DNA of 64,000 nt from contig NZ_OZ186815.1 of the NCBI RefSeq assembly GCF_964273065.1, forward strand, positions 4,278,001 through 4,342,000, in the 5' to 3' direction. This document shows, in pieces, positions 25,283 to 33,498 of this stretch; within the stretch, counting starts at the first letter, position 1; every line of letters begins with the position of its first letter. The DNA comes from Nocardiopsis dassonvillei_B. GTDB lineage: Bacteria; Actinomycetota; Actinomycetes; Streptosporangiales; Streptosporangiaceae. The position numbers and the translations under genes are program-made. The notes beneath the pieces are model-generated. The model saw nothing but the letters and a program-made list of their open reading frames with translations, was not told the DNA's origin and searched no databases.

Positions 25283-25567
25283 TCAGAGTCGGATGCCCAG
25301 CCGCCGCGCGTTGCGTTGGCGCTGGCGGTCGGCGCGCACCCGGCGCAGCCGCTTGACCGTCATGGGATCGAAGGCCAGTGCCTCCGGGCGGTCCACCAGT
25401 CCGTTGAGCAGCTGGTAGTACCGCGTGGCGGAGAACCCGAACTCGTCGCGGATCGCCTGCTCCTTGGAGCCTTCGAACTTCCACCACTGGCGTTCGAAGG
25501 CCAGGATGCGCTGATCGCGTTCGGCCAGGGCTGGCTGACCGCCTTCGGTCTGACCGATATTCGGCAT
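25283..25567 (-). CDS. DUF3263 protein (94 aa)
   Basis: Complete family member: ERDQRILAFERQWWKFEGSK, FSATRYYQLLNGLVDRPEAL and a basic end RLRRVRADRQRQRNARRLGI. These small helical, probably DNA-binding proteins are conserved in actinobacteria near otsA/otsB. A GGGGGTG site precedes the ATG. It may regulate the neighbouring trehalose genes; no experimental function is known to me. Confidence 0.88.
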   Translation of the reverse strand: MPNIGQTEGGQPALAERDQRILAFERQWWKFEGSKEQAIRDEFGFSATRYYQLLNGLVDRPEALAFDPMTVKRLRRVRADRQRQRNARRLGIRL

Positions 25568-25775
25568 GGGACACCCCCTGGACGGGAAATTGGTTTGTCC
25601 GGATCGGCCCGACTCATGCTAGCGACTCGACATGCCGGATGCGGAGCGGAAAACCCAGGACTGGCAGCAGGGATACAGTTGCCTTCCCTACCCACACGGT
25701 CACTTGTCCACGCCGGAAACCTGTGCTCGTGACAGAATTACGGTGGTACAGGGGAGCAACATTAGGGAGCCTGTC

Positions 25776-26915
25776 GTGCTCGGGGGCATCAGCCGTCACA
25801 GGGAACACACCGGGATCGTCGCCATCGCCGCGATCGTCGTCCTCGGTTCGGGCGCCGCCCCCGCGGCGGCCGACGGAGTTCCCGATTTCCGCCCCGAGCA
25901 GTGGGGGCTCCAGTCCGTCAACGCCCAGGAACTGTGGCCGGAAACACAGGGCCAGGGCATCACGGTCGCCCTGCCCGGGGTCTCGGTCCACGCCGACCAC
26001 CCCGATCTGGTCGACAACCTGACCGTCGACGAGGAGTTCGGCGGCAACGACGGCGACGCCGACGCGGGCAGCGCCGCGGCCGCACTGGTCGCGGGCCACG
26101 GGCACGGCATGGACGCCGACGGCGGCGTGCTCGGCGTGGCACCCGCCTCGGGTCTGCTGGTCATCCCCACCGAGGGCCGGCTGGCCGCCGCGGTGCGCCA
26201 CTCCGCCGACGCCGGTGCGCAGGTCATCCTGCTGCCCGAGATCCCCGAGGGGTCCGACCTCACCGGTGCCACCCGCGACGCCGTCGCCGCCGGGGCCCTG
26301 GTGGTCGGCCCGGCCGACAACCCGGACGACCCCAACGTGCTGGCCGTGGGCGGGGTCGACGAGAACGCGGAGCTCATCTCCGGCTCGCCCGACGCGGGGG
26401 CCATCGACCTGGTCGCCCCCGGCGCCGACCTGGAGACCGCCGGACCCGACATGGGCCAGGTCCAGGTCACCGGGACCGAGTACGCGGCGGCGATGGCCGC
26501 CGGGGCCGCCGCCCTGCTGCGCTCGGCCCACCCGCAGCTGCGCCCCGAACAGGTCCGCGAGGCCCTGGTGGAGGGCGGGCAGGAGGGCCCGGACGGGCTG
26601 CCGAGCCTGTACCTGACCGGGGCGGAGTCGCAGGCCTCGGGCGCGGCGCAGGACATCCCGCTCATCGACGAGGACCTGGCCGACCAGGCGCAGGAGAGGC
26701 CCTCGGTGCCGGTGTGGGTGTGGTTCGCGCTGGTCGGCCTGGTGCTGGTCCTGGGTGTGGCCCTGGTCGTGGTGTGGGTGCGCCGCTCCTCCGCCGACCC
26801 CTACGGGGTCAAGGCCGAGCGGGCGCTGGAGGAGGCGGAGATCGCCGAGCAGCGCGCCGCCGAGGCGCCGCCCGCCTCCCGGCGGAAGAAGGGCGGCCGC
26901 CGCCGCAGGGGCTGA
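25776..26915 (+). CDS. Membrane-anchored subtilisin-like protein lacking the catalytic triad (379 aa)
   Basis: A signal peptide (IVAIAAIVVLGSGAAPAAA), a subtilase-fold ectodomain, one C-terminal TM (WVWFALVGLVLVLGVALVVVWV) and a basic tail: the plan of mycosins. Fold landmarks are clear (HADHPDLVDNL, GVLGVAPASGLLVIP, AGAQVILLPE, VDLVAPG-like segment, AAGAAALLRSAHPQL), but Asp is Gly in VALPGVSVHA, the His loop is DADAGSAAAALVAG, and the GTS Ser is Glu in TGTEYAAA. The oxyanion Asn region is GPADN. It cannot be a working serine protease; a binding or scaffolding role is likely. GTG at 25776 has AGGGAG upstream. Confidence 0.82.
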   Translation: MLGGISRHREHTGIVAIAAIVVLGSGAAPAAADGVPDFRPEQWGLQSVNAQELWPETQGQGITVALPGVSVHADHPDLVDNLTVDEEFGGNDGDADAGSAAAALVAGHGHGMDADGGVLGVAPASGLLVIPTEGRLAAAVRHSADAGAQVILLPEIPEGSDLTGATRDAVAAGALVVGPADNPDDPNVLAVGGVDENAELISGSPDAGAIDLVAPGADLETAGPDMGQVQVTGTEYAAAMAAGAAALLRSAHPQLRPEQVREALVEGGQEGPDGLPSLYLTGAESQASGAAQDIPLIDEDLADQAQERPSVPVWVWFALVGLVLVLGVALVVVWVRRSSADPYGVKAERALEEAEIAEQRAAEAPPASRRKKGGRRRRG

Positions 26916-27394
26916 CCGGGGCGGAAACGGGGGACCGCCATTCCCCTCCTCATTCGGCCGGCGCCTCCGGGCGGATTCGGCGGGGTGCCGGAGGGGTGTT
27001 TTCGGGGCGGTGTCCGAACGGTCGTGCGCGGCGGAGCCGAACGGTGCCGGGTCCTCCCCGCCGGGCGATCCCGGCGGCGTTTTCTCGAACACCTGTTCCA
27101 CAGATCCGGCGGGCCCGGCCCCGGCGGGAGCGCTGGTCCCGGCGGTCGCAGCGTCCGGGCCGACGCGCGGAAGGAAATATGCGTGCAAAGAGAACAAGGC
27201 GAAGAAAAAGAAGCGCGAATTCTCTCCAAGAGTATCCGGGACATCGCTCTCCGTGGTGATGTGAGATTTCGTCATGTCACGAATACACGTGCATATGTAA
27301 GCCACGCCGGATACCCTTGACGCGGGGCGGTGAACAGAGAAACCTTTGTGGAATGTCTCCCCTCGAAGCGTCACCGCTGCCCTCCCGCGGGGAA
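26916..27394. other. Intergenic region with AT-richer right half
   Basis: No family-supported gene. 27170-27330 is purine-rich and less GC-rich than its surroundings. A 26-codon basic frame at 27179-27259 (MRAKRTRRRKRSANSLQE) follows a good GGAAGGA site; it may be a leader peptide or chance. Longer frames here lack coding bias. Confidence 0.4.
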
Positions 27395-27946
27395 ATGCGG
27401 GTGGACTCCTCTCCCGAGCACCGCAACCTCGTCAACGGCCGCGTCCACATCTCGAACTACGACCCCAAGTGGCCCTACCTCTTCGAACGCGAGGCCGAGC
27501 GGGTGCGCGGCGCCCTGGGCGACCGCGTCCTGCTCTTCGAGCACGTGGGCTCCACCGCCGTCCCCGGCCTGCCCGCCAAACCCTGTGTCGACCTGCTGCT
27601 GGTCGTCGCCGACTCCGCCGACGAGCCCGCCTACCTCCCCGACCTCTACGCCGCCGGGTACGTGCTCGTCATCCGCGAGCCGGACTGGTACGAGCACCGG
27701 GTCTTCAAGGGGCCGGACGTCAACCTCAACCTGCACGTCTTCAGCGAGGGCTGCGCGGAGATCGAGCGGATGCGCCTGTTCCGCGACCACCTCATCGCCA
27801 ACGCCGACGCCCGCGAGCGCTACGTCGCGGTCAAGCGGGGGCTGGCCGAGCGGACCTGGGAGCGGATCCAGGACTACGCCGACGCCAAGTCCGCGGTGGT
27901 GCGGGAGATCCTCGCCGAGGCCGGTGCGCCGCTCCCCGACGCCTGA
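27395..27946 (+). CDS. GrpB family protein, nucleotidyltransferase-like (183 aa)
   Basis: UPF0157/GrpB signature: VHISNYDPKWPYLFEREAERV, LFEHVGSTAVPGLPAKPCVDLL and LNLHVFSEGCAEIERMRLFR. The fold is that of the nucleotidyltransferase superfamily, GSTAVPGL being the GS motif; substrate is unknown. The start is uncertain: ATG 27395 or 27353, neither with a strong ribosome site. Convergent, 8 bp apart, with the next membrane protein. Confidence 0.85.
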   Translation: MRVDSSPEHRNLVNGRVHISNYDPKWPYLFEREAERVRGALGDRVLLFEHVGSTAVPGLPAKPCVDLLLVVADSADEPAYLPDLYAAGYVLVIREPDWYEHRVFKGPDVNLNLHVFSEGCAEIERMRLFRDHLIANADARERYVAVKRGLAERTWERIQDYADAKSAVVREILAEAGAPLPDA

Positions 27947-27953
27947 ACCCCGC

Positions 27954-28460
27954 TCAGGCCCGGCGCCCGGCCCGGGTCCGCCGTGCCAGGCCCGCCAGCA
28001 CGCGTACCGACAGGGCCGCCCACACCAGGCAGTACAGGCCGAAGACCGTTCCGCCCGACCCCGTGAACAGGTCCCGGCCGACCATGCCCACCGCGCCCAC
28101 CAGCCCCAGTAGGGCCACCGCCCCCACCGGCGGCAGAGACAGCCACCGGGGGACCCGGCGGAAGGCGGGCAGGGCGCACAGCGCGAACAGCAGGACCACG
28201 GCCAGCCCGACCCCGGCGTTGCCCCACTGGGCGGCGGCCACCCCGCCGGGCCCGGGGTCCGCGTAGGCGTCGGCCCCCACCTCCGGGCCGCCGGTCACCC
28301 CCAGCCGGCCGGCCAGGGCGTACTCCACCTTGGACACGACGTAGAGCAGCGACCACAGCGCCGCGGCCACCGCCCAGCGCGCGGTGCGGTCCGGGGCGCC
28401 GGAGGAGGCCCGGGCACCGGACGGCGGGCGGTCCGCGGCGGGCGACGCGTGAGAGTCCAT
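27954..28460 (-). CDS. Four-TM membrane protein (168 aa)
   Basis: About four hydrophobic segments (WAVAAALWSLLYVVSK, AGVGLAVVLLFALCALPAF, LPPVGAVALLGLVGAVGMVG, GLYCLVWAALSVRVLAGLA) and a basic C-terminus. Loops contain YALAGRLGVTGGPEV. Similar small integral membrane proteins occur across actinobacteria, but I cannot name a characterised family. ATG at 28460; no clear ribosome site. Confidence 0.7.
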   Translation of the reverse strand: MDSHASPAADRPPSGARASSGAPDRTARWAVAAALWSLLYVVSKVEYALAGRLGVTGGPEVGADAYADPGPGGVAAAQWGNAGVGLAVVLLFALCALPAFRRVPRWLSLPPVGAVALLGLVGAVGMVGRDLFTGSGGTVFGLYCLVWAALSVRVLAGLARRTRAGRRA

Positions 28461-28596
28461 GGCCCCAGTCTGGCCCGCGGCGCGGCCGCGGTCCTCCCCC
28501 GGGCGGGGGAGCCGCCTCCCCCGGCGGAGGGGGCGCACCGGGGACGAACGGGGAGCGGTTCCCGGCCGGGGACCGCCGCGCACGCGGCGGGCGGGC

Positions 28597-30033
28597 TCAG
28601 CCCAGGGAGCGCAGCTGCTCCTGGAACCACCGGCGCGGCGGCAGTGCCACCGCCGCCTCAGCCAGCCGCTCCCGCCGGATCCGCCTCTCCTCCGCGGGCA
28701 TCGACAGCGCCCTGTGCAGGGCCTCCGCCGTCTCCACGGTGTCGTAGGGGTTGACCGTCAGGGCGTCCCGGCCCAGCTCGTCGGCGGCCCCCGCCTCCCG
28801 CGACAGCACCAGCACCGAATCCCGCTCCGAGAGCACCGGGCCCTCCTTGGCGACCAGGTTCATGCCGTCCCGGATCGGGTTCACCAGCAGCACGTCCGCC
28901 AGCTGGAACGACGCCAGCGAGCGGGGGTAGTCGTCGTTGACCTCCAGGATCAGCGGGGTCCACTCGGCGGTCGCGAACTCCTCGTTGATCTCCTTGGCCA
29001 CCCGCAGCACCCGGTCCGTGTAGTCGCGGTACTCGGGCACGTCGCCCCGGCTCGGGTAGGCGAACGCCAGGTGGGTCACCCGGCCGCGCCACTCCGGGTG
29101 CGCGCGCAGCAGCTCCCCGTACGCCTCCAGCCCCCTCACGATGTTCTTGGACAGCTCGGTCCGGTCCACCCGCACGATCAGCCTCGTGTCCCCGACCAGC
29201 TCCTCCAGGGTCTCCCGGCGCACCGCCACCAGCGGGTCGGCGGCGCTCGCGCGCAGCTCCTCCGCGTCGGCGCCCAGCGCGTGCACGCCCACCCCGATCA
29301 CCCGGCCGCCGTACTCCACGGTCCGGCCGGCGAAGTCCACGTCCGCGCGCAGGATCTCCGCACAGCAGCGCAGGAAGGCGTCGGCCCAGCGCGGGCTCAG
29401 GAAGCCCAGCCGGTCGGCGCCCAGCATGCCCGCCAGCAGTTCGCGGGCGATGTCGTCGGGCAGCAGGCGGAGGTACTCCGGCGGCGCCCACGGCGTGTGC
29501 GAGAAGTGCGCGATGCGCAGGTCGGGCCGGCGGGAGCGCAGGATGCGCGGCACCAGCGCCAGGTGGTAGTCCTGCACGGCCACCCGGGCGCCGTCGGCGG
29601 CCCCCGTCACGAGCGCCTCGGCGAAGGCGTTGTTGTAGGCGGTGTAGTTCTCCCACCGGCGCCGGAAACCCGAGCCGAACGACGGCTTGTTCGGGGTGTC
29701 GTACATCATGTGCTGGAGGAACCACAGCGTCGAGTTGGCGACCCCCGTGTAGGCGCCCTGGAACGTCTCCTCCGGGATGTCCAGCATGTGGACGCGCATG
29801 CCGTCCAGGTCGTGGCGCAGGTCCAGCCGCGCCCCCGGCGCCTCGGCCGCGGCCCGGCGGTCGGCCTCGGACAGGGCGGCGCACACCCAGATGCCGTCGA
29901 CCTCGGTGGCCACCGAGATCATGCCGGACACCAGCCCGCCTCCGCCGCGCCGGTGCTCCAGCCCACCGTCCTCGGTGGTCGAGAAGGACACCGGTCCTCG
30001 GTTGGAGGCGATGAGGATCTGGGCCTTGTCCAC
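28597..30033 (-). CDS. otsA: Trehalose-6-phosphate synthase, GT20 (478 aa)
   Basis: Forms trehalose-6-phosphate from glucose-6-phosphate and a nucleotide-glucose in the cytosol. GT20 hallmarks: ASNRGPVSFS at the N-terminus, WFLQHMMY, VQDYHLALVPRILR, FLSPRWADAFLR, VRVDRTELSKNI, and LVNPIRDGMNLVAKE. Length is typical. GTG at 30033 with GAGAGGACGAGA upstream. OtsB, encoded 3.6 kb away on the same strand, completes the pathway. Divergent from the riboswitch-controlled gene. Confidence 0.95.
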   Translation of the reverse strand: MDKAQILIASNRGPVSFSTTEDGGLEHRRGGGGLVSGMISVATEVDGIWVCAALSEADRRAAAEAPGARLDLRHDLDGMRVHMLDIPEETFQGAYTGVANSTLWFLQHMMYDTPNKPSFGSGFRRRWENYTAYNNAFAEALVTGAADGARVAVQDYHLALVPRILRSRRPDLRIAHFSHTPWAPPEYLRLLPDDIARELLAGMLGADRLGFLSPRWADAFLRCCAEILRADVDFAGRTVEYGGRVIGVGVHALGADAEELRASAADPLVAVRRETLEELVGDTRLIVRVDRTELSKNIVRGLEAYGELLRAHPEWRGRVTHLAFAYPSRGDVPEYRDYTDRVLRVAKEINEEFATAEWTPLILEVNDDYPRSLASFQLADVLLVNPIRDGMNLVAKEGPVLSERDSVLVLSREAGAADELGRDALTVNPYDTVETAEALHRALSMPAEERRIRRERLAEAAVALPPRRWFQEQLRSLG

Positions 30034-30386
30034 GTGATCTCGTCCTCTCGGGATGCGCGGGGTTCCGGTCGAGCGAAGGATACGGAAACGGCCCCCGGGT
30101 CCGGCGCACGGACCCGTGGGGTCGGGCGGCGGCGGACGGCGGAGGACGCAATCTAGGTCTCGCCGGTCGGCAGGCGCCCCAAACCCGACGAAGGTCACAG
30201 GTGCACGATGTCACCCAGCGGGCACAGGACACACGCACGGGCCGCTCCCGGATCCGTGCCGTCTCACCATGTGAGTCGTTTCGTGTTACCCGGATCACGC
30301 CCCGTGGAAAACCGGTCGACGCGTCCGTTACAGTGACCGTGCCGACTCCGGGAGCACCCGGCCGAGCGCACGACAATTTCATATTG
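30034..30386 (+). promoter_or_regulatory. Divergent promoter region of otsA and the riboswitch transcript
   Basis: About 350 bp without a gene. TACAGT at 30329-30334 is the best -10 hexamer for the rightward transcript and would place its start near 30341, about 45 nt ahead of the riboswitch aptamer. An otsA promoter must also lie here; none is obvious. Confidence 0.45.
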
Positions 30387-30523
30387 CTCATCCAGAGGGG
30401 TGGAGGGACCGGCCCTGCGAAGCCCCGGCAACCATCTCGGCGTACACACTCGCGGACCCGCGGGGCGGCCGGGACAGGTGCCAACTCCGGCCTGGGGACA
30501 AGGTGTCCGCCAGGGAAGATGAG
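30387..30523 (+). ncRNA. SAM-I (S-box) riboswitch
   Basis: P1 is CTCATC (30387-30392) with GATGAG (30518-30523). Conserved core elements appear in order: AGAGGGGTGGAGGGACCGGC, GAAGCCCCGGCAACC (kink-turn arm), GGTGCCAACTCCGGC, and a P4 hairpin CTGGGGAC...GTCCGCCAG before GGAAGATGAG. P4 distinguishes it from SAM-IV. The GAGGGGAG ribosome site (30521-30528) overlaps the P1 3' strand, so SAM binding should hide it and block translation of the next gene. Confidence 0.92.
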
Positions 30524-30538
30524 GGGAGACGCCTCGCC

Positions 30539-31798
30539 ATGGCGATTGCCGCCACCGAACCCACCTCCGTCCAGTCCTTCGGACCCGCGACCGCGCTGTC
30601 CTGTCGCGAGTGCGGCGAGCGCTACGACCTCGCACCCCGCTTCGCCTGCGAGTTCTGCTTCGGCCCGCTGGAAGTGGCCTACGACTTCGGCACCGTCACC
30701 CGCGCCGACATCGAGAGCGGCCCCGCCAACATCTGGCGCTACCGGCACCTGCTGCCCGTCCCGGCGAACGTCGCCGAACTGCCCAACATGAACCCCGGCC
30801 TCACCCCCCTGGTCAGGGCCGACCGCCTCGCCGCCGAACTCGGCCTGGACTCCCTGTACGTCAAGGACGACTCCGGCAACCCCACCCACTCCTTCAAGGA
30901 CCGGGTGGTGGCCATCGCCGTCGAGGCCGCCCGCACCTTCGGGTTCACCACCCTGTCCTGCTCCTCCACCGGCAACCTCGCGGGCGCCGTCGGCGCCGCC
31001 GCGGCCCGCGCCGGGTTCGAGTCCTGCGTGTTCATCCCCGCCGGGCTGGAGGAGGCCAAGGTCGTCATGGCCGCCGTCTACGGCGGCAAGGTCGTGGCCA
31101 TCGACGGCAACTACGACGACGTCAACCGGTTCTGCTCCGAGCTCATCGGCGACGAGGCCGGCGAGGGCTGGGGCTTCGTCAACGTCAACCTGCGCCCCTA
31201 CTACGGCGAGGGCTCCAAGACGCTGGCCTACGAGATCGCCGAGCAGCTCGGCTGGCGGCTGCCCGAGCAGATCGTCATCCCCATCGCCTCCGGCTCCCAG
31301 CTCACCAAGATCGACAAGGGCTTCCAGGAGCTGATCCGGCTGGGCCTGGTCGAGGACCGGCCGTACCGGATCTTCGGCGCGCAGGCCACCGGCTGCTCTC
31401 CCGTGGCCCAGGCCTGGGAGAAGGACCTGGACGTCATCCAGCCGGTCAAGCCGGACACCATCGCCAAGTCGCTGGCCATCGGCAACCCGGCGGACGGCCC
31501 CTACGTGCTCGACATCGCCCGCCGCACCGGCGGCTCGGTGGAGCACGTGGGCGACGACGAGGTCGTCGAGGCGATCGCGCTGCTGGCCCGCACCGAGGGG
31601 ATCTTCGCCGAGACCGCGGGCGGCGTCACCACCGGCGTGCTGCGCAAGCTGGTCCGGGAGGGGCGGCTCGACCCGAAGGCCGAGACCGTCGTCCTCAACA
31701 CCGGTGACGGGCTCAAGACCCTGAACGCGGTGAGCGCGGGGGTGACGGCCACCATCGCGCCGTCCCTGAAGGCGTTCGCCGAGGCCGGGCTGGCCTGA
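30539..31798 (+). CDS. metM: Threonine-synthase-like PLP enzyme, probable homocysteine synthase MetM (419 aa)
   Basis: N-terminal zinc ribbon (CREC...CEFC, residues about 22-42) and a fold-type II PLP domain; the PLP Lys is in NPTHSFKDR, and STGNLAGA and NTGDGLKT bind phosphate groups. By sequence alone it would be called ThrC, using O-phosphohomoserine. But it sits under a SAM riboswitch, a methionine-repressed signal, and is followed by a MoaD/ThiS-like carrier. This is the arrangement reported in Streptomyces for MetM/MetO, which make homocysteine from O-phosphohomoserine with carrier-bound sulfur. I therefore favour MetM. SD to ATG spacing is 10 nt. Confidence 0.8.
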   Translation: MAIAATEPTSVQSFGPATALSCRECGERYDLAPRFACEFCFGPLEVAYDFGTVTRADIESGPANIWRYRHLLPVPANVAELPNMNPGLTPLVRADRLAAELGLDSLYVKDDSGNPTHSFKDRVVAIAVEAARTFGFTTLSCSSTGNLAGAVGAAAARAGFESCVFIPAGLEEAKVVMAAVYGGKVVAIDGNYDDVNRFCSELIGDEAGEGWGFVNVNLRPYYGEGSKTLAYEIAEQLGWRLPEQIVIPIASGSQLTKIDKGFQELIRLGLVEDRPYRIFGAQATGCSPVAQAWEKDLDVIQPVKPDTIAKSLAIGNPADGPYVLDIARRTGGSVEHVGDDEVVEAIALLARTEGIFAETAGGVTTGVLRKLVREGRLDPKAETVVLNTGDGLKTLNAVSAGVTATIAPSLKAFAEAGLA

Positions 31799-31872
31799 CC
31801 CCCGCTTCCCCGGGGCGGCGCCACGCCCCGGGGACCCGTTCCGCCACGACCACCACAGAGAAGAAGGACGCC

Positions 31873-32151
31873 ATGAGCGCCAGCGTTCGCGTGCCCACCA
31901 TCCTGCGCACCTACACCGGTGACGCCGCCGAGGTCTCCGCACAGGGGAGCACCCTCGCCGAGATCCTCGACGACCTGGAGGCCAACCACCCGGGTATCCG
32001 GGCGCGCATCCTCGACGACGCCGGCAAGGTGCGCCGCTTCGTCAACGTCTACGTGGGCGACGAGGACGTGCGCTTCGCCAAGGGCCTGGAGACCGAGATC
32101 GCCGACGGCGCGCAGATCTCGATCATCCCGGCGGTCGCGGGCGGCTGCTGA
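31873..32151 (+). CDS. metO: MoaD/ThiS-like sulfur carrier protein, MetO-type (92 aa)
   Basis: Ubiquitin-like beta-grasp protein: VRVPTILRTYTGDAAEV, LAEILDDLEANHPGI, RRFVNVYVGDEDVRF and the ending IIPAVAGGC. The Gly-Gly that would be adenylated and thiocarboxylated is followed by one extra Cys, so a trimming step is needed first, as known for JAMM-type proteases acting on related carriers. GAAGGA precedes the ATG; 74 bp separates it from the MetM gene, with no hairpin between, so they are co-transcribed and both under the SAM riboswitch. It would deliver sulfide to MetM. Confidence 0.87.
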   Translation: MSASVRVPTILRTYTGDAAEVSAQGSTLAEILDDLEANHPGIRARILDDAGKVRRFVNVYVGDEDVRFAKGLETEIADGAQISIIPAVAGGC

Positions 32152-32231
32152 CCGCCGCACCCCGGTAGGCGGTTCCGCGGACCCCGCCCTCCCCACGGAC
32201 CCCGCCGGCTCGCGAGGCCCGGCGGCTCCCC

Positions 32232-32258
32232 GGCCCCGCGTCCCCGGGACGCGGGGCC
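32232..32258 (+). terminator. Hairpin terminator of the metM-metO unit
   Basis: GGCCCCGCGTCCC (32232-32244) and GGGACGCGGGGCC (32246-32258) form a near-continuous palindrome 80 bp after metO. Confidence 0.65.
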
Positions 32259-32294
32259 GCCCTCGTTCCCGGCGCGGCTGCGTACGTTGCCGCC

Positions 32295-32771
32295 GTGGAC
32301 ACCGGGATCAGGGAGTTCCGGGCGCCGAGCGGGTGACGGTGCCGGAGTCGTCGCTGCGGGCCCGGGCGCCGGTGCACGCGTCGCTGCGGCGGGCGCTCGG
32401 CGCGCGGATCCACGGGCGGACGACCCCGGACCGGCGGGCCGGCCGGCGCGAGGCGGTGGGCGGGCCCCCGACGAGCCGGGGACCACCGTGCGGGTCGCCG
32501 TGCGCGGCGGGCCGCCGGGTTCCACACCGCCGTGGTCCGCCCCGCGGACGACACGGGCGAGGTCGCCCTGCCGGCCGCGGGCCCCGGCCACCGGAGGGCC
32601 GGGCTGGGAACGGTGATCACCCGGCACGCGGCCGACCGGATCCGCGCCCGGGGCACGAGCACGGCCGTGGCCGAGACCGGCGGGGACGAGGGGCACGCCC
32701 CGGCCCGCGCCGCCTACGAGAAGGCCGGGCCCACCCCGCCGCCCATCGTCCGCCGCTTCCGGGCGCTGTGA
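32295..32771 (+). pseudogene. Frameshifted GNAT acetyltransferase
   Basis: Segments of one GNAT protein appear in successive frames: VDTGIREFRAPSG from 32295 then TGA; ESSLRARAPVHASLRRALG with TPDRRAGRREAV in a second frame; DEPGTTVRVAVRGG in a third; and VVRPADDTGEVALPAAGPGH, HRRAGLGTVITRHAADRI and GGDEGHAPARAAYEKAGP in a fourth, ending at 32771. At least three frameshifts. The original start has a leaderless-type TACGTT 6 nt before GTG. Confidence 0.75.
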
Positions 32772-32851
32772 GCCCCGGGTGCGTTCGGGGGCGGGCCGTA
32801 ACCTGGAGTCCCACCGGGGGCGGTCCCCGGGGAGCTCCGGATGAGGCGGCG

Positions 32852-33454
32852 ATGTCGGCGACGCGGTTGTTGGTGCTGGGTGTGGTGCGCATGTCGGGGC
32901 GTGCCCACGGGTATCGGGTCGGCCGCGAGCTGATGGACTGGGGCGCCTCGGAGTGGGCCAACGTCAAGTGGGGGTCCATCTACCACGCGCTGCGCAAGCT
33001 CACCGCCGAGGGCAGGCTGCGGGAGGTCACCGCCGAGGGCGACGATGTGGTGGAACGCGTCTCCTACGAGATCACCGAGGAGGGCGAGGCCGAGCTGCAC
33101 CGGCTGCTGCGCAGGGCGCTCTCCCACGCGGGCGACGACCACGCCCTGCTGTGCGCGGGGATCACCCTGATGACCTCGCTGCCGCGGGCCGAGGTGATCG
33201 ATCTGCTCCGAAGCCGGATCGCGGAGTTGGAGAGGAGCGGCGCCGAGGCGCTGGAGACCGGGCGGCTGAGCACCGAGGAGTGGGACAAGCCCGAGCACGT
33301 GCGCCCGCTGTTCAGACTGTGGGAACTGTCCGTGGGGGCGGCCGTGGAGTGGACCCGCGGTCTCATCCGGGAACTGGAGGAGGGGCGCTACACCATGGCC
33401 GACGACAGCCCGCGGGCCTTCGGGCGGCCTCCCGCCGAGAAGCCGCGGGGGTAG
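32852..33454 (+). CDS. PadR family regulator (200 aa)
   Basis: PadR winged helix: LLVLGVVRMSGRAHGYRVGR, NVKWGSIYHALRKLTAEGRL and SYEITEEGEAEL, plus the Vir-type C-terminal helical dimerisation domain. ATG at 32852 with GAGG upstream. It precedes a drug-type ABC exporter operon whose promoter holds a long inverted repeat; PadR proteins usually repress such neighbours. Confidence 0.9.
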   Translation: MSATRLLVLGVVRMSGRAHGYRVGRELMDWGASEWANVKWGSIYHALRKLTAEGRLREVTAEGDDVVERVSYEITEEGEAELHRLLRRALSHAGDDHALLCAGITLMTSLPRAEVIDLLRSRIAELERSGAEALETGRLSTEEWDKPEHVRPLFRLWELSVGAAVEWTRGLIRELEEGRYTMADDSPRAFGRPPAEKPRG

Positions 33455-33498
33455 GCGCACGCCCGGGGCCTGGCGTCCCCGTGCCCGCGTATTAAAAC

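Noticed and set aside
25776..26915. Active mycosin (type VII secretion protease)
   Set aside because: All three catalytic positions are substituted and no ecc genes adjoin.
30539..31798. Plain threonine synthase (ThrC)
   Set aside because: Sequence alone allows it, but the SAM riboswitch and adjacent sulfur carrier argue for homocysteine formation; kept as the alternative.
28658..31942. 1094-codon minus-strand frame across otsA and metM
   Set aside because: Shadow of two well-supported genes, passing through the riboswitch.
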